Below the pieces are notes generated by a model. It searched no databases, was not told the DNA's origin, and was given only the letters and a program-made list of their open reading frames with translations. From NCBI RefSeq assembly GCF_000224145.3, contig NC_020167.2, positions 6,497,421 to 6,561,420 on the forward strand: a stretch of 64,000 bases of DNA, in the 5' to 3' direction. This DNA is from Ciona intestinalis (taxonomy: Eukaryota; Chordata; Ascidiacea; Phlebobranchia; Cionidae). Positions 36,513 through 48,500 of this stretch are shown here, piece after piece (the stretch's first letter is position 1; every line of letters starts with the position of its first letter). Position numbers and translations under genes: made by a program.

Positions 36513-37448
36513 CTAATTTATAATATTTAGCACTGGTCTTTCCAGCATGGTACCGTCCTCTATATTAGTTGGACACGCAATTTGCATTTCCGGAGGTGGG
36601 GGCCCAATCATTGAAGCGTAACTTGGATAATGTTCGAGACTTTGAAACGTCGGCTGGGGGGCTGTGACGTAACTTCCGGGTTCCTGGTACCACGTGACAC
36701 ACGGGGTTGATGGTTCGTACGTATGCACCTCAAGTTGGGGTTTTGGATTTGGGTTCTCAGGCATGCCCCGGTGACCTAAAACAGCTTCAAGAGCACGTAT
36801 GTATTCAATCGCTGATCGCAGTGTCTCTACCTGGATAGGGAAATAGCTCTTAGAAATTATTACAGGCGAAAATCAATATTTATTTTTGGATCGTTTTTAC
36901 GAGGGTTTAATTCTGCTCATCACCCTTACTTCTACGATAAATAACCAGCTAGGAAACAGGACAGTTGACTGTGGGGTAAGATGGGCCTCCTTTAGCTCAT
37001 AATATCCAAATATTCTGATCGTGTTTTAAACGATCAAAAACGGTCTATAGGAGTCGTGAGGATACGGTTTTATAATTCTTTGAATGTTTTTTATTTACTA
37101 GAAATGGAACGAGAACATAAAATAAAGGAGTGTTCTATCTTCCCTCCTCCCTGTATGCTGCCGTTACCCTAGAGCAAAAAAACATCAAAAGGAATACAAA
37201 GGTAGAACAAAGCTGTTTACCTTGCTTATTTTGCGACATCTATTTCCACTCGGAACTCTTTTCCTCAATTCGTCGAACGCAGAGTTGACGTGTTTGATTC
37301 GCCGTCTCTCCCGTTCGTTCCTTCGAGCAACTCTTAAAGTCTTCACCGGCGCTCCCTGTGACGTAGACGTGACGTAAGCATCACGGGACGTCATCGCTGG
37401 AATTCCAAAGTTAGGTGAAGTGTCAAGTTGGTTTGGTCCCATGTTCAT
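36513..37448 (-). CDS. ASCL-like: Achaete-scute-like bHLH transcription factor
   Basis: Two exons, 37448-37221 and 36830-36513, phase 0, 181 aa. The bHLH spans about residues 42-95: basic region RRNERERRRIKHVN, helix 1 SAFDELRKRVP, short loop SGNRCRK, helix 2 ISKVETLRSAIEYIRALEAVL. The SKVETLRxAxEYIRxL helix is diagnostic of the achaete-scute family, which drives proneural and related fates by binding E-boxes as heterodimers with E proteins (family knowledge). The N-terminus is short and polar; the C-terminal tail is Pro/Tyr-rich without a recognised domain. The intron falls between K76 and V77, at the start of helix 2, and carries a miniature element. Which paralogue it is cannot be told. 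Confidence 0.87.
36967..37155. mobile_element. 'gtaagatggga' miniature element in the bHLH intron
   Basis: Starts gactgtggggtaagatggg, ends tgttctatcttccctcctcc. It fills about half of the single intron. Confidence 0.8.
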
Positions 37449-38511
37449 TTTCCCACAAACTCCAAACTAGAAATATCTCAATCTATTTTCCGTTTAACTT
37501 CTAAATAACGTCTTGCTGATAGAATTGAACGAACCTGGCAATGCTGTGTAAGGTATTCGTACAATATAGGTTTGGTCTTTTCGTTTTGGGTTCAAATCTG
37601 TCCTTCTTTATTTGTGCACGCCTTTTATTTCCATATCGATCGACGCCACTTAATTAGTTGTTGAAATAAGACGCCTGTTTGTTCATAAGCGAAATATTTC
37701 GTTTAAATTCTATTTTAACGAGACGTGCGTCGGATATTTGAGGATTATCCATTTTTACAATTCTTTCGTGCAGCGTTTTACAATGACCACCTGCATTACG
37801 CAGATGCATAGCTCTAATCTCACAACGTGTATTGGGTTTAAAGCGGGCACGGCTACAGGTACAACACAATGTACAAACAATAAGAAGCACTTAAAGAAAG
37901 TTGGTACTATACAATATTTCTTTACTAAATTAAACGATTAAATTTTGACCGGTGTCGTGTAAAATTTGGTCCGGGAATAATATTTGTTCCGGCTGATCAG
38001 GGGTACGATGCTTCCGCAGAATAATAGACTCATTTTATAGAATACCAATAAAATACAAACCAGCGTTAAAAAAGGTCCGGGTAAAATTTATAATTGCGTG
38101 TTTAAGTCGTTTATCATACACACAAAATATTATATAGCGCTGACCTTTATGTAAAAGAAGATTGCATAAAAATCGTTCCGGGGTGTCGGAATATTTGGTT
38201 TACATTTTAAACATCAGCACCCGGAACAAATTCTACATGACACAGGTGTTTTTAACGATTGCAACAAACAACGGGATTAATCGGGATAAACTACAATACA
38301 ATGTTAATACAAAAGGCACACTGGAAGAATACGAGTAACGCAGCAAGACACTATAGATAGTGAACGAAGCATCGGACGATAGGAGCCGTCATAGCTTATA
38401 AATGAACGTTATATTGTTGCATATGAAATACAATAGAAAGCTTTGCATATAAAGACTTACGAATGAAACACAGTTTCACACAATTGTGATTGCTCAAGCT
38501 GCATGTTGGGA

Positions 38512-38640
38512 TGACGTCATGATAACGTGACGTCACATGATAAAGACGTGACGAATCAAAACAATTTGATGTAATGTGATTGGGTTTTTACATGGTTCAG
38601 AATTATGACGTCACACACGTAAGAGTTACGTCACGAATAC
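38512..38640. promoter_or_regulatory. Cluster of CRE/ATF-type sites
   Basis: Three perfect palindromes TGACGTCA (38512-38519, 38528-38535, 38606-38613), plus TTACGTCA (38626-38633) and further half sites ACGTGACG and TACGTCAG, all within about 130 bp and roughly 1.1 kb upstream of the bHLH start codon. CREB/ATF binding is family knowledge; function here is inferred. Confidence 0.5.
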
Positions 38641-38937
38641 GTCAGAAACATAAAGTTAAATGTGATAACTTTGAATTGAATTTATGGAAAGTAACCAAGG
38701 AAAAAGAATTAAAACCTGAATAAAGTAAAACATATAAAAGAAATACACTGCACGTTAAACCAAGGCAAAAGAAGAGAAACTTTGGGAAATCTTATAATAG
38801 GGTTTAAACAATAACTAGAAAAGAGGGCACGTTTTTATTCAGCCAGAGTTTTTTTTCGAGAAAGTTTACGTGTTGCCAAAGTAAGCCAATTAACGTACAA
38901 GCAATTGAAATATTTGATAATGTAATTTATTTAATAT

Positions 38938-39127
38938 ATAGTAGGCTGGGAGGAGTTGGGACACATTTTCATTCTATTTTCTTGTTCGATTTGGCAGTAA
39001 ACAAAGAAAATTCAAAAAATTATAAAACTGTGTACTCATGACTTCCATATACCACTGTTAATTGTTTAAAACACAATTAGGATAATTGGATATTATGTGC
39101 TAAAGGTGTCTCAATCGTACCCCCGTA
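38938..39127. mobile_element. 'gtaagatggga' miniature element
   Basis: Starts gctgggaggagttgggacac, ends gtgtctcaatcgtaccccc. Confidence 0.75.
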
Positions 39128-39566
39128 CTATATCACTTGTCACAAGTAGGATTTGTAGGATTTGTCCCAAAAACTAAATTTGCTAATCAGTGGTCAATCA
39201 TGGCACAATGACTGTTGGGGTGATGTGTCGTTATATATTTAACCCACCATACAGAACCATGTACTTGTGAAAGAGATAGGCTTCTAATGATTAAAAAAGG
39301 TTGATTAATTTCCTTAAAAAACTAATAATTTCCTTAAAGTTCAATGTATATAAGTGCAACAGTCGTGTACCTTGTGATAAAAAGAACTTGTTGTTAATTT
39401 CTTGACAGAAAGTATTGTGATTTAAATTGATAAAAACAGAAATAGTGGAAAAATAGTAAAAGTTCAAGAATAAAGTAAAAGGAGTCGGCTTCTCGTAATA
39501 CTTGTGTACATAAATCTATGATCTACACTTAATGTACGCACGCTTCGGTTTAAAATATTTCGTAGT

Positions 39567-42500
39567 CTAATCTTGATGGTGGTGATTGGATCCATTCGAA
39601 CCAATCAAAACCTGTTTCTTGCCGTTGCTCTGTTCTGATTGGTCGGTTTTAGATTTAGCGGATTGGCTACGAGATGCAGGGACCAATAGCAGCATCGCAA
39701 ATCCAATCACATGACCACAGAACCACATGCTCCTGTAAAATAAGAAAATCAATTTGACATTTTTTAATATATAGAAGGTTAGGGGAAGACAGGACATCGT
39801 TTTTTACAATTAACAATGGCTATGGAACTCGTGAGGATACGGTTTTATAATTCTTTGAAGTTTCTTTGTTTACCACCAAATGAGACAGGAATATAAAGGG
39901 AAGAGTGTCCCTTCTTTTTTAACCCTACAGTTTGTGCATAAATAATCAACATTAAACTTTTAAACTTGTTTTTATATGAAAACCTGGTAGTAATAAAGGA
40001 AATGCTAAAGTTTCTTTGCTTGTTGAGAACTGGTAAACACATAGTTTTATTATTCAAATTTATTACACTGATGTATTATAATGTTATAGGATGTTATTGT
40101 ATCACAATTTAAACAAAGAGATGAAACATGCTTCAGAGAAACTAAACAAACATTGCAATATTTCTGGGAATTGCGACAATTGAGTTCGATTCGTAATAAC
40201 ACCACTGATATTATGCATCAAATAACACTAAAGATGGTTATTGTTCGGTTTGTATTGCACTTTATAAAGTATTTTCATATATAATATTTTATTTGAAAAG
40301 GAAAATTTATAATTTATTAACATCGTTTTTATTTGCCTTTGACCCAGAGGCAATGGGCTCAAAGCTCGTTGCCGCTATCAACGTGAGCATATGTGTCGAT
40401 GGGAAAGACACTTAATGGCAATTGCTCTAACCCAGTGGTCATTAATGGGTTGCCCAAACTATGTTAAAGTCTACTAGGTGCATAGCACAAAATCATCTCA
40501 TAATTCATAAGTAACATTTTGATATTTGGTCATAAGTTAATAATAAGTATTATAGGTACAATATCTGGGTATGTGGGGTATTGGGCCAACTCTGACCAAA
40601 AACTTAGTTCCTTTGGTGTGTATACTGTATTACCTCAACCAAATAAAACAGAATACACAATAACTTATAAATAAAAGTCTATTTGGGTTACAGCTTATAT
40701 GGTGAGCCACAGTTGTCAACCCCCAAAACCCCTACTTTAAAAAAAAGAAATGAAAAAAAATACTTTTTTGTGTGTTTGTTTAAACGTACTTGTAAAATTG
40801 AAACGATCCATTCCACTCCAGTAACACAAATGGCACGACACTGTAACCGATTGCCATCTGTGTGGCAAGGAAAGTTACAACCTCATAGAAGAAACGTGAT
40901 TTTGACGAATTTTGAAACTTTGGCCGAATTGCTCTTCGAACCTGGTGGGATTTTATTTTTGTTAAATTACCGTAAAAGTTAAGTCAGCTTTAATAGGTTG
41001 TTAAAACGTTGGTACAAAAGACTCATTTGTTGAAAGAATCATTTTATAATTATTTGTTCTTTAATAGTGAAAAAGTTTTTTTTTTAATATACAACGTGTA
41101 GATATGATGATAGATGCAAGAGCTACAACTACAAATTAAAACCATGAACAAATCACTTTGTGTTCATCGTTTTCTTTTAAGCCACTGGAATAACTTATAG
41201 TTTCAATAGCTGGCCATGATTTAAATAAAATTTTTAAATCTTTGTAAAATTTTAAACTTCAACCAAAACCAACGACCATTAAAAGGACAATAATCTTTGT
41301 TATTACAACTATTGTTAAATAATAATGCTCATATTATGACATACTTTACGTTGCACAAGTAGAAATATATGAGCAGTGAGGAACATCATGTAGTAACCAG
41401 GTAAGAAACCGTGCCAGAATGCTGACAATATAAAACTTCCGAGGGTTCGGTACTTTGGTTGCAAACGGTCGTATGATATTCTGTAAATAGAAAGTGTTGG
41501 ATAATTAGGAAATACGAGAATGGGGGTCATATTTCTCAAACTTAAAAAAATATTTTAGGGGTAATGAGCGAATCCTGGCCTAAATCCTAGGACCAGTGAC
41601 ATGCTGCCCTGCGGAAGCTTATCCTCAAAGATTAGATCTTTAAATAAACTTTGGGGTGAAATTGCTAAAATGCAGATACACTCATAGTTGTTAAACATAG
41701 GTAACCTTAATTGATAACAAAGTAAAACTTGAAACATCCATTCATAAAACATAAACTAATATATTGCTTAATAATAATACTTACAATCGAATCCATTGTA
41801 CTGTCATAATGTTCCAATTATCAATATATGTTTTCAAACCAGTAGCAAACTGCAAACGTGAAGTAAATTCAATTAGAAAATATTAATCTTGAAGTGGTGT
41901 GGTTATGAGCTAAATGTCACTTACTGTGGTATACATGGCTGTATGAAGACATTAAACTAAAGTATCGGGTTTAACACACGCTTGGTAATACTTTGACATT
42001 AACATAAGATGGGATTAAACAAATGAATGAAACTTATTTATCCTCGCGTGGTGGAGCAATGACGGTCATTATAATGTGGGTGTTCTGTTTCGAGTGTCAT
42101 GCCTTGAACTATTAACCTCTGGGCTAGAGTCAGGCGTGCTACCCATTGTGCTACACCGATGCTATTGTGTATTACTAAAATACTGTAGGAATCTTAAATG
42201 GTAGCAACCTGGGTGTTGGGGCAATGAAGCACAATAGGCTAAATCCCAGGTCTCAAGGGATATCGACTAGTTCTAATTTTGGAACAAACTATTTGAACAT
42301 AAGTTGTATTTAATATGCTCACTATATAATACATAATGTAAAAAGAATCTTCTGGCAATTGATCGTTTTATGATGTCAAAAGACCAACGTTTTTTCATCA
42401 GCCAAGTTTATTTATTATAAAATTTTGCCAAAGTATAAAATATTGATAGAAAATCTTTTTCACTCTTATATCACCATATACATAATATATTCTACACATA

Positions 42501-45500
42501 CCTCTATATTAGGAATGTTGATGTTAGAAATAAGATCCCATTTTGGTTTCCCGTTAGCTGTGTATCCATTGAACCCAATACCTGCCTCATTGTTGATGGC
42601 ATCGCCTAGAAAAAAAAAAGTTTTACAACANNNNNNNNNNNNNNNNNNNNNNNNNNNNNNNNNNNNNNNNNNNNNNNNNNNNNNNNNNNNNNNNNNNNNN
42701 NNNNNNNNNNNNNNNNNNNNNNNNNNNNNNNNNNNNNNNGACATGAAAAAGTACTAAAATTGGGGAGTGTCAATGTATTTGTAAAATGCTTATTTCAAAG
42801 AAATAAAAAATTTAAAAATGTCTAAAGAATTAGTTAATTTGCAGAAAATGCAAGTACATATATAAAGTAATTATTACCCATTTAAAATAGCTTTTATTTA
42901 AAAGAACTCAAACTGTTTAAAAAGAACATTGACACTTTTAAACCAATTATTAATAACAGTTGTTAGTGTTAGGAAAATGGTAATACCCATTGGGAATATT
43001 AAACAGATGTTAGTACATTTTGTTTTTGAATTGACATTTAAATGATTTAGACTGGTACAATGTAACTGTTTCAAAAAAAATAAAACTTTTGTGGATTTCA
43101 ACCTAATTAAACATGAAGTGTATACTCTCTCCTAGCATGTTATAACATTTGTGGTTTTGGGTCTATTTCTTCTATCCATTCATAACTTGGCAATAATGTG
43201 TTTTCATTATCTTACATATAAAAAACAAATAAAAACACGTCTGATGGTCCGTAACTAAACACAGCCAAATTACACTGTTAAATAACAACCTTATACTTAA
43301 ATTACAGGGTGATGGGGCAATTTGAGCCATAACCTAAGGTTATGGACCTTATGGTAGCGACAGAGACATCTATAACATACCTCACCCATGATATACAAGT
43401 ACAAGATATAACTGATATTTTCTGTAAAAAATTGATCTAGTGCCCATGAATTTGCACAACTATCGTATCATAATAACGCTCAGAATCAAGTGATATGAAA
43501 TAAGCCATTTTGAATGAATGTAACTTACTTTATCCTCGCGTAGCTGGAAAACGACAGTCGTTATAACACGGGTTTAACACCTCGTGCCAGCTTACGAGTT
43601 ACCATGTATGTTACTTTGTAAGTGATTTTTTTTTTTTTTTGATGTAATATATATGTTATGTTCTATTCAAATAGAACATAACATATATATTACATCAAAA
43701 ATGGCATCATAAGTCCCCTTTTTTAATAGAATACACTCTATACCATAGGATAATCAAGCTACACTTACATATGAGCCATACACCGTAGTATTTTGATCTT
43801 GCAACAAACATTGAAAAATAAACGTAGAACATTCTTCTCCATAGTGGGGTAGTTGAAATATATTGTGGGTCTGTAAATAAATTAAAAAACATCAAATATG
43901 TCCACTATGGGCCAAGTCCGCCAAGATATTGCAGCATTATTAAATTTAAGTGTGAATTTTAATTTTTTCAAATCCCAATCTTATATTGTTGGTTTATGTT
44001 TTCTGTACAAACAAAGTAACAATGAATAATGCTTCGAAAACGTAACCAACAAAAGTGAAGTCAACCAATTGTATAATTAATAAATATATATTTCGCCTAA
44101 ATGGCATCGTCAGTTTCTTATTAAAACAGAATCAAGTTAAAAGATTAATAAAAAGTTTGAACCACATTTTAAAACCCTGTTTCAAACATACAACTGTACA
44201 TTTTTTAGGGTAATATATATATTAGGGAAATTATATGTCTTGCATTGTATTCGATATTAACTATTAATATCATTTATACCTATATTTTACTGACCACATC
44301 AACAGGAGTATCTTTACTATCTTACAACGTATAAAATGCTATCGGCACGTATAAAGTACCACAGAAGTCTAGACAGACAGTAATGTAATGTTGAATTACA
44401 ATTGTGCTTGTGCATGAATATAACGCATGGTTTTGAATGAGGAAAGAAGAGATAATAAAAATTAAGCAGAACTATAACAGAATATATTTCTCAGTACATC
44501 TGCCTGGTTAGAACACAGATACTGTGGGGTAAAATGGATACCGTCATACCACTAGTAAATAAAGGAAGCCTGTATTATATATCTTAACATTAGATTTATT
44601 ATTGTTTGGATATGAATATGTTTGAAAATGAAAACAACAAATTCTGCAATTTTGTATCTAATATTAATGTTAAGTGAATAAGTAGAATTCTTAATACTGT
44701 ATTATGTAAAAAAGTAGAGAATTTGTGAAGTGTCAGAACATTAAAACAAACTACAGTAGTATTCCTATATTGTTAGCATGATTTGTGCATTGATGTTACA
44801 TGAACATTACTACTACATGACTTCTAAGTTCTAACTTATCGATACTGTATGCCAATACTACCTTTTCAATTGTACAGTCTTGTAATATATAGTACTGTGG
44901 GGTAAGATGGATATCGTTAGCACATAATAATATCCGAATATCCCGATCATGTTTTAACAATTAACGACAAACTTTTAGTTTGAATGAACTTTTAATACAA
45001 TATATAATAATTAATTAGTTATTTATTACCCCATGTAGCAACAGTCTTGCGTTACGTGTAATAATTCACAACTATAATACAATACTGATTTAGATTTTAG
45101 ACACTCTATTAAAACTACGTTTTTAAAGCTTCTTAATATAACATGTATATTGCTAAATATATAATAAAAAGAATATATAAATTTAGAATATATATGGTAA
45201 ATATAAATAAATGATCAGTAACCATCATACCCATACTAAGTGTAGGAGGTAGATACTCTCCACCAATCCAGAAAACAGCTATGAAAATTAATCCCATGCA
45301 CCATTTAGTGGTTACTGCAACCTACAGATTAATATTAAATTTAATGCATTGAGTATGAAGTGTGTATGAAGCTATATAAATGACTGTAGAGTAGAAATAT
45401 AAACGCAATACAACATATGTTTTTGTTCAATATGTCTGTAACTTATGAGGGAAATAGGATGTAATAAAAACGCAATGTTTACATTTGTAGAAAGATTCTG

Positions 45501-48500
45501 ATATATTGTTCAACCAATGTGAAAGCCAAGGGCTGATTTTTAGATCATTTTGGCCAAAATCATTTTTATAACTTATAATGGTCCTTACAATGATTTATAA
45601 AACTGTAAAAGTAACTAAAACGGCAGCTTTTGCATTAGAGCAAGTTAGCAACCAATAACATTGAGTCATATTTACAAGAAATCAAAACAATATAAAGAGA
45701 ATTCTAAACACTTCAGAGCTTTAATAGAAGATGAACATTCCAAACCTTACACATAGTAATTTAACATTATAAAGGTTGAATTATTTGTTTTTTGCTTAAA
45801 ATCCTTTCTTTTATGATTTACCAAAATGTCTTTAAAGGAGTTTTTTTTATATATATGAGATTTCTATTTTAACTCACAATTGAAGACGGAGATGAAACCG
45901 GTTTTCCATCCTGCAAATATTACGACATCAAAATTTGAAAAAATAAGGACATTTTTTATGTACAACAATTAAACAAATTAACCAACTTTCATTGATTTAT
46001 TATTATTCATCATCTAGTTAAAACTCTCCTGAATTTAAATTAAAATTTAATCATGTTTTGCAGTTTCTTTTGTAAAATATTTTTTAGTTACGATAATAAA
46101 TGTTTTAAATATTTCAAAATCCGTACCTCGTCTCGTTTTGGACGCATGTGTTCCATAAAATGGTTATAAAATACCAGCGGACCGGCTATTATTCCAAGGA
46201 AGCAAAACGAATAGGAAAAATATTCAGTAAAAGACGGGATTTTTCTGCAAAGGAAATTTATAGCAGTGTTATGTAAACTAGGGTCAATATTTATTATTTA
46301 CGCACACTGTCTGTATTTATATGTGAATGTAACAAGACAACATGGGTGTTAAATTACAAACGCTGTGTCCTGCTTAGTTGGGTTATTTGAAATGCATTTA
46401 GTTTATATAAATGTCCAAGATACTTTCTACATTTAGCATGCCATTTGGCCTCAGTTTGACAGTGTAATAAATAAGCATTTAAAATACATTTGCCAATCAA
46501 AATTTAACAAATAAACTTTGTGAGTATAGAATTCGTTAAAATTTGCCATTAATCAAATTGAAAGTTAAACAATTTTAGATTTATAAACAAGGCTACTGTA
46601 AAAAACTAGATTAAAATACTGTCAGTGTCAGTTACATTAACCTTTAGAACTTTTAAAACATTGTGAATTTATTGGGACTAACTAAATAAAACATCAATTT
46701 TCTTAATGTGAGTGTGTTCATGCATGAAGCTAGACTTTAAGCAAATAGAAAAGTGAGCACACATTTTAACATGTGGTTCTGCATGGGCAGACAACATCAT
46801 CCCACAGTCTATAGTTCATACCTTACTTACACACCCACACATATCTACATTTCAACAGTGGTGACTCATTATGTGATACAGCTACAGTAGAAAGTGAAGC
46901 AAAAGTGTGTCAAATCTATCTGCACTTCAAGTGCCAATTTTTTAGGAATTTAAAATTAAGACTTTTTTTTACATTTTATAATGCACTGTTGGCAGTCAAA
47001 TTCGCTAAATAGATATTGAATACTGAATATCTAATTTTCTAAGTTATTCTAACCATTAAAAAACATCACCTTTGGTCTTAAAAATACCCCAAGATACTGT
47101 AGTATTTAAATATCTACACATACAACGAACATGTATCATGAATTCATGAAATATATATAACACATTATTTACCTGACTGCATGCTTTTTCTGATTGTCAC
47201 TGAGCAAATCATGACGGTTTGAAAAACCTAAAATGAAACAGAATTTAGTTTTTGTTCATTACAAAAAGCTAAATCAAGTGAAGGTTTAAGCAATATTAAC
47301 AAATTTTAAAACAGACATTAATAAAAAAAAATGGAAAGTTTTTTTGAAAAATTGTGGCACCGCATATAACGGTAAATTGTGGCACCGCATATATATGTAT
47401 TTGATTTACAATGGTGATAATGATTGTATGAAAGACGATATTCTTACCGTCAGCAATACTGAAGCTTAAAGAAGTAATTCTCTGTGTTATAACCATCATC
47501 GTCCTGTCAATCAAAATATTTTAAATGGAAATCAAAACTAGTTTTAGGATAAGATACAGCGGTACAAGGAAAGGCACATAATGCAATAATCCATATCATA
47601 AATAATACATTGGTTTTATTTTATTGCAACAGCTGTGTATATGAACTTTGGACACTTAGGCACATGGGCATGGCTATGTTTTGGCTTATGGACTTGAATT
47701 TCTCTGTATGTCACAAGCAACATGAATAGCTAGGAAGGAACTCTATATTTAAAATGATATGCAACATATTATCCTTTGATATATTGTTACCCATACAAAA
47801 TAGTGGTAATAGCTACTTTTCAATTATTATTTAATATTTTTATTGACTTGAATTATGACTAAAAGATTTTTTAGAAATAAAATCCTAATTTTATTTAAGC
47901 ATTTTATATCTGAATTTTCTTAAGAATTCATGTTATTCTCCATTTCCAAATGCCAAAAATCTGGCATAGAAAAGTTATAGTCCGCCCGTAAATACCACTA
48001 TACCACATAATACATCACTTAAGTTAGGTTTCATGACATTTGCAAAATGGTAACATGAATTTTTGTGGCTGAAGAACACAGCGATTCTGACAGGCAAATC
48101 AATCTTCAAACTCAGGTATGGAGCGAAAGACCAATCATTTAGTATTTACTATATAATTATACAGTAAATACTAAACGGTACATATAAAAGTTATAAACCA
48201 TTGTTACTAACTACTTACCCTGTGTAATCTCCAGAAGCATCATCTGGTGTGTAAAACACAAATAAATATAAAGTCCGTAAATGACACAAAGCCAACACCA
48301 ACATTGAGAATACAAATACATATCTGCAAAACAACATACAAGCCTTGTACTGCTGGTGCTATATAAACTACAAGTCATAAAAAAATCTAACAAACAGAAA
48401 ATGGTCATTACATTAGTCTTATAAATTGTGAAGTAATATAAATAGGTATAAAATTAGTTTCTTGATTATGTTACTACAGCATCTAACTATCCTAAAGTGT

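Larger units (their letters stand above)
37449..39566. promoter_or_regulatory. Upstream region of the bHLH gene
   Basis: No exon is supported. A minus-strand open frame at 37890-37654 may be a leader or uORF. A cluster of CRE-type sites lies at 38512-38640 and a miniature element at 38938-39127. The MBOAT 3' end lies at the right. Confidence 0.4.

Noticed and set aside
37654-37890. 78-codon open frame upstream of the bHLH gene on the minus strand
   Set aside because: Could be a leader or uORF, but there is no donor or homology; not enough for a gene call.
42108-42172. Possible tRNA gene on the minus strand
   Set aside because: A-box match but no pairing acceptor stem and a poor B box; fits a degenerate SINE head.
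43636-43701. Spliced-leader RNA gene
   Set aside because: 13 bases match the leader, but there is no donor after it and no snRNA-like body.
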